Assembly: GCF_029433335.1 (NCBI RefSeq)
Contig: NZ_JAQTHX010000001.1
Location: 1,302,001-1,366,000 of the forward strand
Reading direction: 5' to 3'
Source of the DNA: Bifidobacterium sp. ESL0745
GTDB taxonomy: Bacteria > Actinomycetota > Actinomycetes > Actinomycetales > Bifidobacteriaceae
DNA: 64,000 bases
Made by a program: the position numbers and the translations under genes. Of the stretch, positions 27,843 to 37,953 are shown piece after piece. Numbering within the stretch: position 1 is the first letter of the stretch; each line of letters opens with the position of its first letter. Below the pieces are notes generated by a model. That model was not told the DNA's origin. It worked only from the letters and a program-made list of their open reading frames with translations, and did no database searches.

Positions 27843-28364
27843 TCAAGCGGCCTTTTCCTGCTTTTCGCGCAGGGCGTCGAACGTACGCACAGCCTTGGTG
27901 GGCAGAGCGACGAACGTGCGAGCGGCCTTGGACATAGTGCCCTTGAGGTCGCCTGCCATCCTGGAGAGCAGGGTTTCGCGAGATTCGAGGCTCGCGAGTT
28001 TCATGAAGCCTTCGGCGTCGTACATGGTTCCGTCTGCGAAACCACCCTTGATGACGAGGGCCTTGTTTTTCTTGGCAAAGTCACGCAGGACCTTCGCTGC
28101 CTCGACGTAATCACCCTTGACGAAGGTGATTGCGGACGGACCGGCGAGTGCTTCATCGAAGCCCTCGTACCCAGCCTCTTTGGCGGCGATGCGAGCGAGC
28201 GTGTTCTTAGCCACTGAGTAGGAAGTATCGCGGCCTAGCTTTTCGCGCAGATCGGAAATCTGCGGAACGGTAAGCCCGCGGTACTCGGTAAGGTAAACCG
28301 CATCGGCATTACGGAATTGATCCGTAAGCTCGGCGATCACCGCTTCCTTTTCGGGCCTTTTCAT
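27843..28364 (-). CDS. rplJ: 50S ribosomal protein L10
   Basis: A 173-residue protein that anchors L7/L12 dimers to the ribosome. It begins MKRPEKEAVIAELTDQFRNAD, has the YRGLTVPQISDLREKL and KNTLARIAAKE blocks, and ends with a helix that binds L7/L12 (VRTFDALREKQEKAA). The start is the ATG at 28364 with AAGGAA eight bases upstream. The longer opening from 28475 covers the leader RNA and is not coding. Confidence 0.97.
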   Translation of the reverse strand: MKRPEKEAVIAELTDQFRNADAVYLTEYRGLTVPQISDLREKLGRDTSYSVAKNTLARIAAKEAGYEGFDEALAGPSAITFVKGDYVEAAKVLRDFAKKNKALVIKGGFADGTMYDAEGFMKLASLESRETLLSRMAGDLKGTMSKAARTFVALPTKAVRTFDALREKQEKAA

Positions 28365-28399
28365 GGCGTTCCTTCCTGAGTCGACCATTGATCGGGAAA

Positions 28400-28600
28400 T
28401 CCGGAACGTTTCGGCGTTTATGGGCATTTTACTGCGTTGCTGCAAAACTTGCAGCCCTACAAAAATGCCCTGCACATAGGCAGAGCACCATATCGGCCGC
28501 TTGCGCGACCCAGCCTTCTAGAAGGCTTATGACATTCAACCTATGCTGGCTTGGCGAACCAAACTTCGAGAGGCTTGCACCTCTAACCAACAGTCTGTGG
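28400..28600 (-). ncRNA. Probable L10 leader (autoregulatory ribosomal protein leader)
   Basis: The region between the promoter and rplJ on the minus strand contains several potential helices, including agccttctagaaggct and tgctctgcctatgtgcagggca. This is the place where the L10 leader is found in many bacteria: L10(L7/L12)4 binds it and represses translation. The exact boundaries and the family match were not tested. Confidence 0.45.
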
Positions 28601-28660
28601 TTTACAGGTAAACAGTATACGGACGCCGCCCGACCGCGCGACACGCGCACGCACTAATCA

Positions 28661-28920
28661 GCGAGAAAAGCACCAAAAACGGACCAGAATGACGCTTTTC
28701 GCACTGATTTAGGGCCTCATTGAGAAGAAAAGCACCTTTTTGTGGCGATTTTGGCGCTTTTTCTCACTGGATTATGACGCTAACGCGACCAAAAGCACGA
28801 AAAACGGGATCAAAACGTGCTTTTCGTCGCGTTCCACAATAGACTGCGACCAAAAGCACGAAAAACGGGGTCAAAACGTGCTTTTCGTCGCAACCGGCAA
28901 TAAGCTGCGACGAAAAGCAT
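28661..28920. repeat. Palindromic repeat array D (five periods)
   Basis: The longest array of the AAAAGCAC family. The core (g/c)aaaagca(c/t) occurs at 28665, 28727, 28790, 28851 and 28912, i.e. at steps of 62, 63, 61 and 61 bp. Units three and four have perfect gcgac...gtcgc arms with internal loop text nearly identical between them (acgaaaaacggg and tcaaaacgt). The last unit is a half-site. It lies between the rplJ leader and the 3' end of the purine permease gene. Confidence 0.8.
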
Positions 28921-29033
28921 ACGATCAAAGAGCCGGACGACTGAGCAACTCGACGACTGAACGGTCAAACGACCGTACCGTCAGACAACCAGCCCGTCAG
29001 ACAACCAGCCCGTCGAGCGGTCTAGGCCAGCGC

Positions 29034-30428
29034 TTAGAGCACGGCCTGAAGCGCGAAATCGAGAATGAAGAGGGCGGTGACGATCCACATCACCGGATGG
29101 ACTTCACGAGCCTTGCCCTTGCAGATCTTGACCAAGCAGTACATGACGAAGCCGGCGGCGATGCCGTAGGAGATCGAATAGGAAAGCGCCATGAACACCG
29201 AGGCGAAGAGCGCCGGGATGGCTTCGGCGAGGTCGCCCCAGTTGACTTCCTTCAGGCTGGAGGCCATCATGCAGCCGACCACGACGAGCACGCCGGCTGT
29301 CGCGGCGGACGGAATCGCGGAGACCAGCGGCGAGAGGAACATCGAGATGATGAAGCAGACGGCCACCGTCACGCTGGTCAGGCCAGTGCGGCCGCCAGCG
29401 GCGATGCCGGCCGAGGACTCGACGTAGGTGGTGATGTTGGAGGTGCCAAAAAGGCCGCCGACGGAGGTGGCGATGGAATCGGCGAAGAGCGCCTTGTCCA
29501 TCTTGGAGCTGAAGCCATGGCCGTTGGCCATGTTCTTGATGTCCTGATCGGAGAAGATGCCGGTCTTGCGGCCGGTGCCGACCAGTGTGCCGATGGTGTC
29601 GAACATATCGGACATCGAGAAGGCGAAAATGGTGACGATGACGAGCGGCAAACGGCCGAGGTTGCCGAACAGGGCCGGGAAACCTTGCGGGCTGAAGATC
29701 GCGAGGAAGGTGGTGGGCAGCTGGGCGAAGGTCGCGCCGATCGAGACGGAATGGCTCATGCTGGTCACACCGAAGGGGATGCCGATGATGGCGGCGGCGA
29801 TGATCGAAATCAAGAGCGAGCCGCGCACATTGAGCAGGGTGAGCACGATGGCGATGGCCAAGCCGATGAGGAAGACCCAGAGCTCGGGATTGTTGAGCGT
29901 CGAGAGACCAGGAGTCGCGTGGATCGGGCCGCCTTTGGCCGCGGCCTTCGGATCGCCGGGAGTGAAGGAGATGAAACCGACGTTCAACATGCCGACATAC
30001 ATCACGAACAGACCGATGCCGCCGCCGATGGCGTGTTGCAGGGATTCGGGGATGCAGGCGATGATGAGCTTACGGATGGAGGTGACGGTGACCAGAATGT
30101 TGATGAGGCCGCACAGGAATGTCATACACAATGTTTCCTGCCAAGTGAACCCAAGCCCGGCGCAGACGGTGTAGGCGAAGAACGCGTTCAAGCCCATGCT
30201 CGCGGACTGCGCGTACGGAACGTTGGCGAAAAGGCCCATCACGAGCGTTCCGGCGACGGAGGCGATGATAGTGGCCAAGAACACGGCGCCCCACGGCATG
30301 CCGGTAGTGCTCAGGACTTGCGGGTTGACGACGATGATATAGCTCATCGCGAAGAATGTGGTGATGCCCGCTGTGATTTCAGTGGATACGTTGGTGTGAT
30401 TTTCCTTGAGATGGAAGAACCTGTCCAT
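29034..30428 (-). CDS. NCS2 family purine permease (AzgA-like)
   Basis: A 464-residue membrane transporter of the nucleobase-cation symporter 2 family in the AzgA branch (adenine/guanine/hypoxanthine proton symport). Characteristic stretches are GITTFFAMSYIIVVNPQ at the N-terminus, PYAQSASMGLNAFFAYTV, ESLQHAIGGGIGLFV and VESSAGIAAGGRTGLTSV in TM10. About 12-14 hydrophobic segments. The ATG is preceded by AAGGAAGAGAG. No purine riboswitch aptamer was visible in the 246 bp between this gene and pstB. Confidence 0.9.
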   Translation of the reverse strand: MDRFFHLKENHTNVSTEITAGITTFFAMSYIIVVNPQVLSTTGMPWGAVFLATIIASVAGTLVMGLFANVPYAQSASMGLNAFFAYTVCAGLGFTWQETLCMTFLCGLINILVTVTSIRKLIIACIPESLQHAIGGGIGLFVMYVGMLNVGFISFTPGDPKAAAKGGPIHATPGLSTLNNPELWVFLIGLAIAIVLTLLNVRGSLLISIIAAAIIGIPFGVTSMSHSVSIGATFAQLPTTFLAIFSPQGFPALFGNLGRLPLVIVTIFAFSMSDMFDTIGTLVGTGRKTGIFSDQDIKNMANGHGFSSKMDKALFADSIATSVGGLFGTSNITTYVESSAGIAAGGRTGLTSVTVAVCFIISMFLSPLVSAIPSAATAGVLVVVGCMMASSLKEVNWGDLAEAIPALFASVFMALSYSISYGIAAGFVMYCLVKICKGKAREVHPVMWIVTALFILDFALQAVL

Positions 30429-30674
30429 CGTTCTCTCTTCCTTGGTTTGAGCACCGCCAAGTCAGAGGTTGCAAAAAGGGGGCGGTCGGCGCTCATGGCG
30501 TTCAACACGACAAGACCGACGAACTTCACTAGCTGTTGATAGATGAATTGACGATACGGAGGTTGCTGCGACTCGCCCGCGTTTCCACGGACGTCTCAAA
30601 CATAACACCGGCACTAGCCATGAATTTTCTAGTGTGTTTGGCGATTTTTGCACTAAAAATTTCGCAAACTGAAC

Positions 30675-31454
30675 TCAGCCGAAACGACCGGAGATGTAGC
30701 GCTCGGCCTCCTCGTTTTGCGGGTTGTTGAACATCGTGGTGGTATCGGCGAAATACTCGAGATGGCCGGGCTTTCCGACGGCCTTGAGGTTGAAGAAAGC
30801 AGTGTAATCGGCCACGCGGGCGGCCTGCTGCATGTTGTGGGTGACGATGACGATGGTGTAGTCATGCTTGAGCTCGTCGATCAGGTCTTCGACGGCCAAG
30901 GTCGAAATCGGATCGAGGGCGGAGCACGGCTCGTCCATCAGGAGCACCTGCGGATGGACGGCCACTGCGCGGGCGATGCACAGGCGCTGCTGCTGCCCGC
31001 CGGAAAGTCCGATGCCTGGCTTGTCAAGCCTGTCCTTGACTTCGTTCCAGAGGTTTGCCCCGCGCAACGCCCACTCCACCAGATCGTCGGCGTCGGATTT
31101 GGAAATGTGCCGGTTGTTGAGGCGGATGCCGGCCAAGACGTTCTCGCGGATGGACATCGTCGGGAACGGGTTGGCCTTCTGGAAGACCATGCCGACGTCG
31201 CGGCGCACGGCCACCGGGTCGACGCCTTTGGCGTAGAGATCTTTGCCGTCGAGTAGCACCTTGCCTTCCACGCGCGCGCCAGGAGTGATCTCGTGCATGC
31301 GGTCGAGCGTGCGCAAAACCGTGGATTTGCCGCAGCCGGACGGGCCGATAAAGGCGGTGACCTTGTTGGCCTGAATGTTGATGTTCACGTCCTGGACGGC
31401 CAGAAAATCACCGTAATAGACGTTGAGATGTTCGACATCGATGCGTTGCCCCAT
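30675..31454 (-). CDS. pstB: Phosphate ABC transporter ATP-binding protein
   Basis: A 259-residue ABC ATPase. Walker [12 protein letters not shown], the Q-loop VFQKANPFP, signature [14 protein letters not shown] and Walker [14 protein letters not shown] are intact. [10 protein letters not shown] and the tail [23 protein letters not shown] are typical of PstB. It powers phosphate uptake by PstSCA under phosphate limitation. It is the last gene of pstSCAB; the 202 bp between it and pstA is longer than elsewhere in the operon and holds nothing I can identify. Confidence 0.97.
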   Translation of the reverse strand: MGQRIDVEHLNVYYGDFLAVQDVNINIQANKVTAFIGPSGCGKSTVLRTLDRMHEITPGARVEGKVLLDGKDLYAKGVDPVAVRRDVGMVFQKANPFPTMSIRENVLAGIRLNNRHISKSDADDLVEWALRGANLWNEVKDRLDKPGIGLSGGQQQRLCIARAVAVHPQVLLMDEPCSALDPISTLAVEDLIDELKHDYTIVIVTHNMQQAARVADYTAFFNLKAVGKPGHLEYFADTTTMFNNPQNEEAERYISGRFG

Positions 31455-31656
31455 GATGACCCGCTTTCTCTGTTAATGACGTTTTGATAATGCTGTACTG
31501 GTTGTTTTTGCTATCTCGTTGCGATAATCGTTATCCCCTGCGTATCGCTTGTTTATATTATTTGTATTACTTTCATTGCTTGATCACTTATCCAATAGCC
31601 ACCAGACCGTAATCCTGCGGCCGCACGATAAACCAACGAAGTATTCGACATATTGC

Positions 31657-32787
31657 TCATTTCGCCTCCACGCTGAAGAGGTGCTGCACCAGGCGGCCGA
31701 TGAGGTTCAGGACCAGCACGATGGCAATGAGTACCAGCGCTGCGGCCCACGAACGTTCGGAGGGAATGGACGCAACGCAGCCGGGGCCGGCGCTCGCCGG
31801 GCAGGTCACCGACATCTTGCTGTATTCCTGGTAGACGAAAACCGGCAGCGTCGTCATCTGACCGCTAAAGAGGTTCCAGTTGGTGGTGACGATGAAACCG
31901 GCGGTCATCAGAAGCGGCGCGGTTTCGCCGATCACGCGGGCGATGGCGAGGATGACGCCGGAAACGATGCCCGGCAGTGCGGTGCGCAGCACAACTTTGA
32001 CGATGGTGCGGGATTTGGTGACGCCAAGCGCGTACGAGGCCTCGCGCAGGTCGTCGGGAACGATTCGCAGCATTTCGACGCTGGAATTGACAACCGTCGG
32101 AATCATCAGAATCGAAAGCGCGACCGAACCTTCGAAACCGTTGGAAATGCCCGGTCCCATCAGAATCGCGAACAGTGAGAAAGCAAAGAGGCCAGCGACG
32201 ATCGAGGGAATGCCGCTCATCACGTTGACCAGCAGCGAAATGGCCTTGGCGAACTTGCCGCCTCGCGCGTATTCCGTCAGATAAATCGCGCACATCAGGC
32301 CGACCGGCACGGAAATCAGCATTGCGCCAAGCGTGACTTCCAGCGTGCCGATGATGGCGTGCTCGATGCCGCCATGGCCGCCGCTGGGCGTCGGCATGCC
32401 GCCGATCACGCCGGACATGTTGTAGGCAAGGAAGTTCAGATTAAGCCGTTTGACGCCGCACGCAATGGTGGTCCAAAGCAAGGAAATCAGCGGAATCATC
32501 GCGACGACGAACGCGAGCGCAATAATCCCGGCCATGATTCGACTCTTCCATTCACGCCGCTTGAGCAGCGCTTCCGACGGCTTGAACTTTGAGAAATCGG
32601 GGGTCGAGCCAGCCGATTGCGAAGATACCGTTTCCGAATCGGCCGATGCATTCTCCACGATTCCGGCGTTCTGATTTTCGCGGATATTGCCGCCTGCCGC
32701 TTCAGAAGAACGTATGGCGTCAAATTCGGCTTCGGCGTCGACACCGCGCTTGCCGGAATCCGAAGAAGGACTGGTTTTCAAACTCAT
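31657..32787 (-). CDS. pstA: Phosphate ABC transporter permease PstA
   Basis: A 376-residue inner membrane permease. It has a polar N-terminal extension (SLKTSPSSDSGKRGVDAEAEF...) of about 85 residues before TM1. The permease core includes GTLEVTLGAMLISVPVGL, the binding-protein-dependent transport loop EASYALGVTKSRTIVKVVL and GVILAIARVIGETAPLL. The ATG at 32787 overlaps the pstC stop by four bases (ATGA) and follows GGGAGGT, so the longer upstream frame is not used. Confidence 0.95.
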   Translation of the reverse strand: MSLKTSPSSDSGKRGVDAEAEFDAIRSSEAAGGNIRENQNAGIVENASADSETVSSQSAGSTPDFSKFKPSEALLKRREWKSRIMAGIIALAFVVAMIPLISLLWTTIACGVKRLNLNFLAYNMSGVIGGMPTPSGGHGGIEHAIIGTLEVTLGAMLISVPVGLMCAIYLTEYARGGKFAKAISLLVNVMSGIPSIVAGLFAFSLFAILMGPGISNGFEGSVALSILMIPTVVNSSVEMLRIVPDDLREASYALGVTKSRTIVKVVLRTALPGIVSGVILAIARVIGETAPLLMTAGFIVTTNWNLFSGQMTTLPVFVYQEYSKMSVTCPASAGPGCVASIPSERSWAAALVLIAIVLVLNLIGRLVQHLFSVEAK

Positions 32788-33989
32788 CGCGCACCTCCCT
32801 TCCGCGTAATGCGTCGGGCCAACAGATTGACCACGAACGTGATGACGAAGAGGACCAAACCGGTGGCGATCAGCGCAGAGACGCCGAGTGAATCGGCCTC
32901 GGGATATTGCGTGGCGATGTTGGCGGCGATGGTCTGGCTTTTCGAGGCCTGAAGCCAGTGCCACGAATAGGTCATACCCGGCGAAAGCACCATCATCACG
33001 GCCATGGTCTCCCCCAGCGCACGCCCGAGCGCCAGCATCGAGGCCGAGACCATGCCGGACTTGGCGAACGGCAGGGCGGTCAGCTTGATCATTTCCCATT
33101 TGGTCGCCCCGAGCGCGAGCGCCGCCTCCTGGTTGAGGCGCGGGGTCTGCGCGAAGATGTCACGGGTCATCGAGGTGATGATCGGCATGATCATGATGGC
33201 CAAAATCACCGCGGCGCTGGCTACGGTGCGCGGCGGGTTCGCGGCGGGCCCGGCGAACAGCGGAATCCAGCCCAAATGCACGGAAACCCAGTTCCAAAAC
33301 GGGTACGTCGCAGGAACCAACACCAGCGCACCCCACAGCCCATAAATCACGGAAGGAATCGCGGCCAGCAGGTCGACGACATAATTGAGCACGGTACGGA
33401 TGCGCTTGCGGGCATAGAACGTGATGAACAGGGCGACACCGACGGCGACAAAAAAGGCGATTGCCAGCGCGAGCGCCGCAATCACCACCGTACCGAAAAC
33501 CAAGGGGCCGACATATTGCCAGAACCCATGCGCCTTGCCACCGCTCAAGGAGGCGAAGACAGCGGAAGTCTGCGCGTACGGACCGGCGAAAATCGGCCAG
33601 GCACGCAGCAGCAGGAAGAGCACCACCGCACCCAGAGCCACCAGAATCAGCGCTCCGGAACACAGGGCCACAGCGTGGAAAATCTTGTCCTGACTATGGC
33701 GGCCGGCTTTCGCGTTTGGCTGTGTGAAAGCATCGTTGTGACTTCCTTCACCACCAGCGCCGACGACCCCGCTGTTGCCGGTGTCGCTACCGACACCATT
33801 GCCATTGCCCTCGCTTTCGTGGGCAGCGCCGGAAATACCCTGCATACTGTCGGAATCACGACTAGTCTGATCGCGGCAGTCACTACGTTCACGAATGTTC
33901 CCGCCATCTGCCGACACGCCCGAACCCGTGAACGAGCGCGACACAGCCATCGGTATGGCTTGACCGGCACCGCCACTTGTTGATGTCAT
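32784..33989 (-). CDS. pstC: Phosphate ABC transporter permease PstC
   Basis: A 401-residue permease. After a Gly/Ser-rich cytoplasmic leader of about 95 residues the core begins (KIFHAVALCSGALILVALGA). It carries the transport loop ALALGATKWEMIKLTALPFA and SMLALGRALGETMAVMMVL. The ATG at 33989 is chosen because AAGGAAAGGTG lies before it; the in-frame extension has no homology. It is coupled to pstA by a four-base overlap. Confidence 0.95.
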   Translation of the reverse strand: MTSTSGGAGQAIPMAVSRSFTGSGVSADGGNIRERSDCRDQTSRDSDSMQGISGAAHESEGNGNGVGSDTGNSGVVGAGGEGSHNDAFTQPNAKAGRHSQDKIFHAVALCSGALILVALGAVVLFLLLRAWPIFAGPYAQTSAVFASLSGGKAHGFWQYVGPLVFGTVVIAALALAIAFFVAVGVALFITFYARKRIRTVLNYVVDLLAAIPSVIYGLWGALVLVPATYPFWNWVSVHLGWIPLFAGPAANPPRTVASAAVILAIMIMPIITSMTRDIFAQTPRLNQEAALALGATKWEMIKLTALPFAKSGMVSASMLALGRALGETMAVMMVLSPGMTYSWHWLQASKSQTIAANIATQYPEADSLGVSALIATGLVLFVITFVVNLLARRITRKGGAR

Positions 33990-34095
33990 CGTCACACCTT
34001 TCCTTACGTTTGGAGCAAAGCCTTGCCGAGCCACCCCGGCAATATTTGCAGCCCTGTTGGTGTTCCAGAGAGAAATGGAATAAAAGTCGGTTATG

Positions 34096-35232
34096 TTATC
34101 TTTCCTGTATGGCATTCACGGATTTCAAGGCTTCCTGCGTGAGCATGCCGCCCAAAGGTGCCGAACCGGTGTTTTCAGCGGCCACTTTCTGTCCGCTGTT
34201 GCTCAAGACATATCCCAACCAGTCACGCACAAACTGGCCGGTTTTCGCGTCCTTGTAGGCGGGGCACGCCACGGCGTAGGAGGACGAGACGATCGGGTAA
34301 TCGCCAGCGGCATCCGTAGCGTAATCGACGTCAACCACCACCCTGTCGCTGCCCTTTGGCATCGGACGTAACGGCGAGGCATTGACCGTTTTCGCGGCGG
34401 CGTCGGCTGCGGGCGCAACGTAATCGGGACCCACCTTCACCGCAACGGTACCAGAATTGCCGGCCTTGGCCACGTCGGCGTAACCGATGGTGCCGTCGGC
34501 CTGACCGATGCTGCTGACCACGCCATCGGTGCCTTTGGCGGCCTGACCGACCTCATTCGGCCAGTTTTCCTGCGGATCGTGAGGCCAATCGTTTGGTGCG
34601 GCGGCTTTGAGGTACGACGTGAAATTGTTGGTGGTGCCGGATTTGTCGGAGCGGTGAACCACGGTGATCGGCGTGGCCGGGAGGTCGACCTTGGGATTTT
34701 GCGCCTTGATGGCATCGTCATCCCATTGGGTGATTTTTCCATCGAAAATGCGGGCGATGACACTGGCATCCATGTTCAGATGCCTGCCCTGCCCGGAAAT
34801 CCCCTTGAGATTGAAAGTCACTGCTATCGGGGAAACGTAAACGGGAACGTCGAATGCGGTGCCGGACTTGCAGACGGCTTTGGACTGCTCGACCTGCTGG
34901 TCGTTGAGCGGTGCATCGGTCCCCGCCCAAGCGATGGCGCCGGTCAGAAACGTGCTGACCCCTGCCCCGGAGCCGGAAGGGTTATAGGCAATTTTCGTGT
35001 TGCGGTTCCTGCCTTGATACGTGGCGATCCAGGCTTCCACCGCCCCTTGCTGGGAAGATGCCCCGGCACCGTGGAATTCACCGGATACCCCGGTCGCCTT
35101 GTGTTTGGAACCATTGGCGGAATCGGTTGGGCTGACATTATCGCCACAGGCCGTGAGTGTGGCCATCATCGCCAACGACGAAAAAACGGCGATGAGGCGC
35201 TTCAAGGAAGTGCTGTGCATGATGTTGGTCAC
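34096..35232 (-). CDS. pstS: Phosphate-binding lipoprotein PstS
   Basis: A 378-residue extracellular phosphate receptor. The signal peptide ends in the lipobox LTAC (Cys29). Phosphate contacts typical of PstS appear as GAGASSQQGAVEAWI, NPSGSGAGVSTF, WAGTDAPLND and RSDKSGTTNNFTSYL. It delivers phosphate to PstCA. The start may be the GTG at 35232 or the ATG at 35220; neither has a ribosome site. A CATAAT -10-like box six bases before the GTG suggests a leaderless start there. Confidence 0.95.
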   Translation of the reverse strand: MTNIMHSTSLKRLIAVFSSLAMMATLTACGDNVSPTDSANGSKHKATGVSGEFHGAGASSQQGAVEAWIATYQGRNRNTKIAYNPSGSGAGVSTFLTGAIAWAGTDAPLNDQQVEQSKAVCKSGTAFDVPVYVSPIAVTFNLKGISGQGRHLNMDASVIARIFDGKITQWDDDAIKAQNPKVDLPATPITVVHRSDKSGTTNNFTSYLKAAAPNDWPHDPQENWPNEVGQAAKGTDGVVSSIGQADGTIGYADVAKAGNSGTVAVKVGPDYVAPAADAAAKTVNASPLRPMPKGSDRVVVDVDYATDAAGDYPIVSSSYAVACPAYKDAKTGQFVRDWLGYVLSNSGQKVAAENTGSAPLGGMLTQEALKSVNAIQER

Positions 35233-35673
35233 GGTTTTATTATGACAGATAGTATGCCGTCAGCCACTAGACACTTCCCGATTATTTACATGACCTGTCC
35301 TGCCGGAACGCCGACCAATCGGGAATCAGGCCTCCGACCATGCCCGAAGCCGAAAACCGACCTTTCCCGCTGCTAACGATAGATGCATCCTCATAAATAG
35401 TGTCAATATGTTATTTTTTATCGTTCGACATTGCCGACCAAATTTTTTGAGCAGAACCGACCGCTTCCTGCACACAATGCCGACCTTTTATGACGGAAAG
35501 GTTCCAAAAGCAATACCCCGCCACCGTTTCGTTTCTCATTGGGCGAAAAGCGGAACGGCGACGGGGCTGACGTTTTGAGGCGTGCGCGGATTCGAACGCC
35601 CAGAAGTTCAGAAGGCTGAACGCTTTCAAAAGCCCACACGTCCAAGCGTCCTAACGCTCAGAAGTTAAAGGCT
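35233..35673. other. Intergenic stretch with pst promoter region
   Basis: The part adjacent to pstS should contain its promoter (CATAAT near 35238-35243 on the minus strand). The rest includes short self-similar pieces such as gcccagaagttcagaaggctgaacgc, but no supported coding region. A Pho-box type operator could not be defined by eye. Confidence 0.45.
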
Positions 35674-36366
35674 TTAGAGGCGGGTGACGATGTCGACGGC
35701 AATACGTGCGGCGGTATCGGCATATTCGGAAATGTCGAACTCATGGAACTGCTCGTAGGAGGTGTCGGCCTCGTCGGAAAGCGCACGAATGACCAGCGCG
35801 GGTACGTCGTTGCGGGCGGCGACATGGGCCACGGCCGCGCCCTCCATCTCCACCGCGTCGGCGTGCGTCTGTTCGGCGACCACAGCGGCGGCTTCAGGAG
35901 TGCCGATGAAATTGTTGCCGGAAGCGATGATGCCGGTCATGTGGTGGATGCCCAACTCGTCAAGCGCGGCCTCGGCCACGTCAAGCAGGTGGCGGTCACT
36001 GTGGAATTCGTCGGTTTCCGGCTTCCACTGGGCGATCATGCGCATGTCGGAATCGAGGTAACGCAGGGTGCCGCCCAACACCACGTCGTTGACATGCATG
36101 GACTTGTTGAGCGAACCGGCGATGCCGGAGAAGATAATTGCGTCGGGATGATAACCATCAACAAGGAACTGTGTGGTGGCGGCGGCGTTCACCAGACCCA
36201 TGCCACCGACCGTCGCGGCGACGGCGATCTGCTCGCCGGACTTGGAGGTGAGCGTGCCGACGTTTACATCGAGGCTTGCCGCCTTGTTGTGCTTGACGCC
36301 GTTCAGCGACTTGGCAATCAGCGCGACTTCCTCTTCCATGGCTCCGATGATGGCGATGGTCTTCAT
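35674..36366 (-). CDS. mtnN: 5'-methylthioadenosine / S-adenosylhomocysteine nucleosidase
   Basis: A 230-residue nucleosidase that cleaves adenine from MTA and SAH, recycling by-products of methylation and polyamine synthesis. Motifs: IIGAMEEEVALIAK at the start, GGMGLVNAAATTQFL, IIFSGIAGSLN, the catalytic region DAVEMEGAAVAHVA and VIRALSDEADTSY with the catalytic aspartate. Normal length. GAGGAAAT precedes the ATG. Confidence 0.95.
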   Translation of the reverse strand: MKTIAIIGAMEEEVALIAKSLNGVKHNKAASLDVNVGTLTSKSGEQIAVAATVGGMGLVNAAATTQFLVDGYHPDAIIFSGIAGSLNKSMHVNDVVLGGTLRYLDSDMRMIAQWKPETDEFHSDRHLLDVAEAALDELGIHHMTGIIASGNNFIGTPEAAAVVAEQTHADAVEMEGAAVAHVAARNDVPALVIRALSDEADTSYEQFHEFDISEYADTAARIAVDIVTRL

Positions 36367-36528
36367 ATTGATATTTCCTCATTTCTGCGGCGACTTTTGG
36401 ATTCTAAGATTATACGGGCCACTGGTCCTGACTGCGGCTTCTGACTACGCGTAAAGACTGAAGCCCACTTGCTATTAACGCCATTGACGCAAATCGGCAA
36501 TCCGTTTTCATATATGTGAGCGAATACT

Positions 36529-37791
36529 TCACGCACTACGACGGACGTCGACCGCGTTGGCGAGCTCGCGCAGAAGACGTTCCGTTTCGGGCCAGGCGAT
36601 GCACTTGTCGGTGATCGATTTGCCATATTCAAGCTGCGAAAGCGGGGCGGCTGGCTGGTTGCCGCCGGCGATGAAGCTTTCCATCATCAGCCCCGTGATA
36701 TCGGGCTCGCCGGTGGCGATGCGACCGGCCAACTCGCGCGTGACCTGCGCCTGTCGAATCTCGTCCTTGCCGGAATTGCCATGGGAACAATCGATGACAA
36801 GTCCGTGGCAGGCGGCGGAATCCGCCGGCATCTCACTGCGAATCGATTGCATTGCCGCCTGCACCGAAGCGGTGTCGTAATTGGGTCCATGTGAAGAACC
36901 GCGCAGGACGACGTGGCAATCGGGGTTGCCCAGCGTCTCGACGGCGCTGGCCCGGCCAAGATGGTCGATGCCAAAGAATGTGTGCTGCTGCGTGGCAGTA
37001 TAGCACCCGTCGATGGCAGCCTTGACCGAACCGTCGGTGGCGTTTTTAAAGCCGATCGGCATCGACATGCCGCTGGCCAGTTGCCGGTGGATCTGCGATT
37101 CGGTATTGCGAGCGCCGATGGCACCCCAGCTTATCGCGTCCGAAATGTATTGCGGGCTGGTAGGCTCCAGAAACTCCGTGGCCGCCGCGACCCCTTGATC
37201 AAGCACGCCGAGCAGCGTCTTGCGAGCGAGCAGCAGGCCCTTTTTGATGTTGTGGCTGCCATCGATGTCAGGATCGTTGATCAGCCCCTTCCACCCTACG
37301 GTGGTACGCGGCTTCTCGAAGTAAACACGCATGACAATCAGGAGACGGTCGCCAAGCTCGTCCTTCATTTTGGCGAGACGATGCGCGTAATCGAGCGCCG
37401 CATCGGGGTCGTGGACGGAACACGGACCAACGATGACCAGTAACCGGTCATCCTTGCCATAGAGGCAATTGCGGATCTCGTCACGGGAGCGGACAACCAG
37501 ATCCGTCGCCTCGGCACTCAGCGGCATGCTCGACAGGACGTCGGCCGGGGTCGGCAGCGGCTCCAGCTCGAAGACGCGACGATTGACGATACGGCTGACG
37601 CCGACTTCGTCTTCCCAGCGCTTGACGCCGGCGACTTTCAGCGGATTTTCGCCGTTTTTGAGCGCCTTTTCGAAGGCGGCACGGTTTTTGACATCGTCGA
37701 TGCCCTGCTCGGATTGATCTGCCAACCCGTTTCCGCCACCACTCTGTGGTGCACCATTCGCTTCATTATCCGTCATCGGCCGCATGCTCAT
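36529..37791 (-). CDS. aroG: 3-deoxy-7-phosphoheptulonate (DAHP) synthase, type I, copy 1
   Basis: A 420-residue type I (AroFGH) DAHP synthase, catalysing PEP plus erythrose 4-phosphate to DAHP, the first step of the shikimate pathway. Motifs: LVIVGPCSVHDPDAA, MRVYFEKPRTTVGWKG, WGAIGARNTESQIHR, PIGFKNATDGSVKAA and VLRGSSHGPNYD. It has an N-terminal extension of about 70 residues compared with copy 2 at 50430-51569. The ATG at 37791 follows GGAGAAG. The gene marks the left border of the Ter-like island, copy 2 the right. Confidence 0.95.
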   Translation of the reverse strand: MSMRPMTDNEANGAPQSGGGNGLADQSEQGIDDVKNRAAFEKALKNGENPLKVAGVKRWEDEVGVSRIVNRRVFELEPLPTPADVLSSMPLSAEATDLVVRSRDEIRNCLYGKDDRLLVIVGPCSVHDPDAALDYAHRLAKMKDELGDRLLIVMRVYFEKPRTTVGWKGLINDPDIDGSHNIKKGLLLARKTLLGVLDQGVAAATEFLEPTSPQYISDAISWGAIGARNTESQIHRQLASGMSMPIGFKNATDGSVKAAIDGCYTATQQHTFFGIDHLGRASAVETLGNPDCHVVLRGSSHGPNYDTASVQAAMQSIRSEMPADSAACHGLVIDCSHGNSGKDEIRQAQVTRELAGRIATGEPDITGLMMESFIAGGNQPAAPLSQLEYGKSITDKCIAWPETERLLRELANAVDVRRSA

Positions 37792-37953
37792 GTTCTTCTC
37801 CAAGAATGTAGATTACTGACTACTCAATATAGTACAGAATCCGAGAGGAGAGACACCGAATCTCGGCCTCTGTTTTTAGTCGAAAATATCTGCGCCTCAT
37901 GAAATACTTTAGTTGTAATTTCACTTGTGCAGTGCGGCAGAAGAAGGTGAAAG

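Noticed and set aside
28740-30539. A 599-codon open frame on the plus strand
   Set aside because: Antisense to the NCS2 permease and runs through repeat array D; no plausible protein.
30429-30674. Purine riboswitch before the NCS2 permease
   Set aside because: None of the conserved loop-loop core sequences of the purine aptamer could be found in this spacer.
35411-35645. Small genes upstream of mtnN stop
   Set aside because: Several overlapping short frames without start signals or domains; treated as non-coding.
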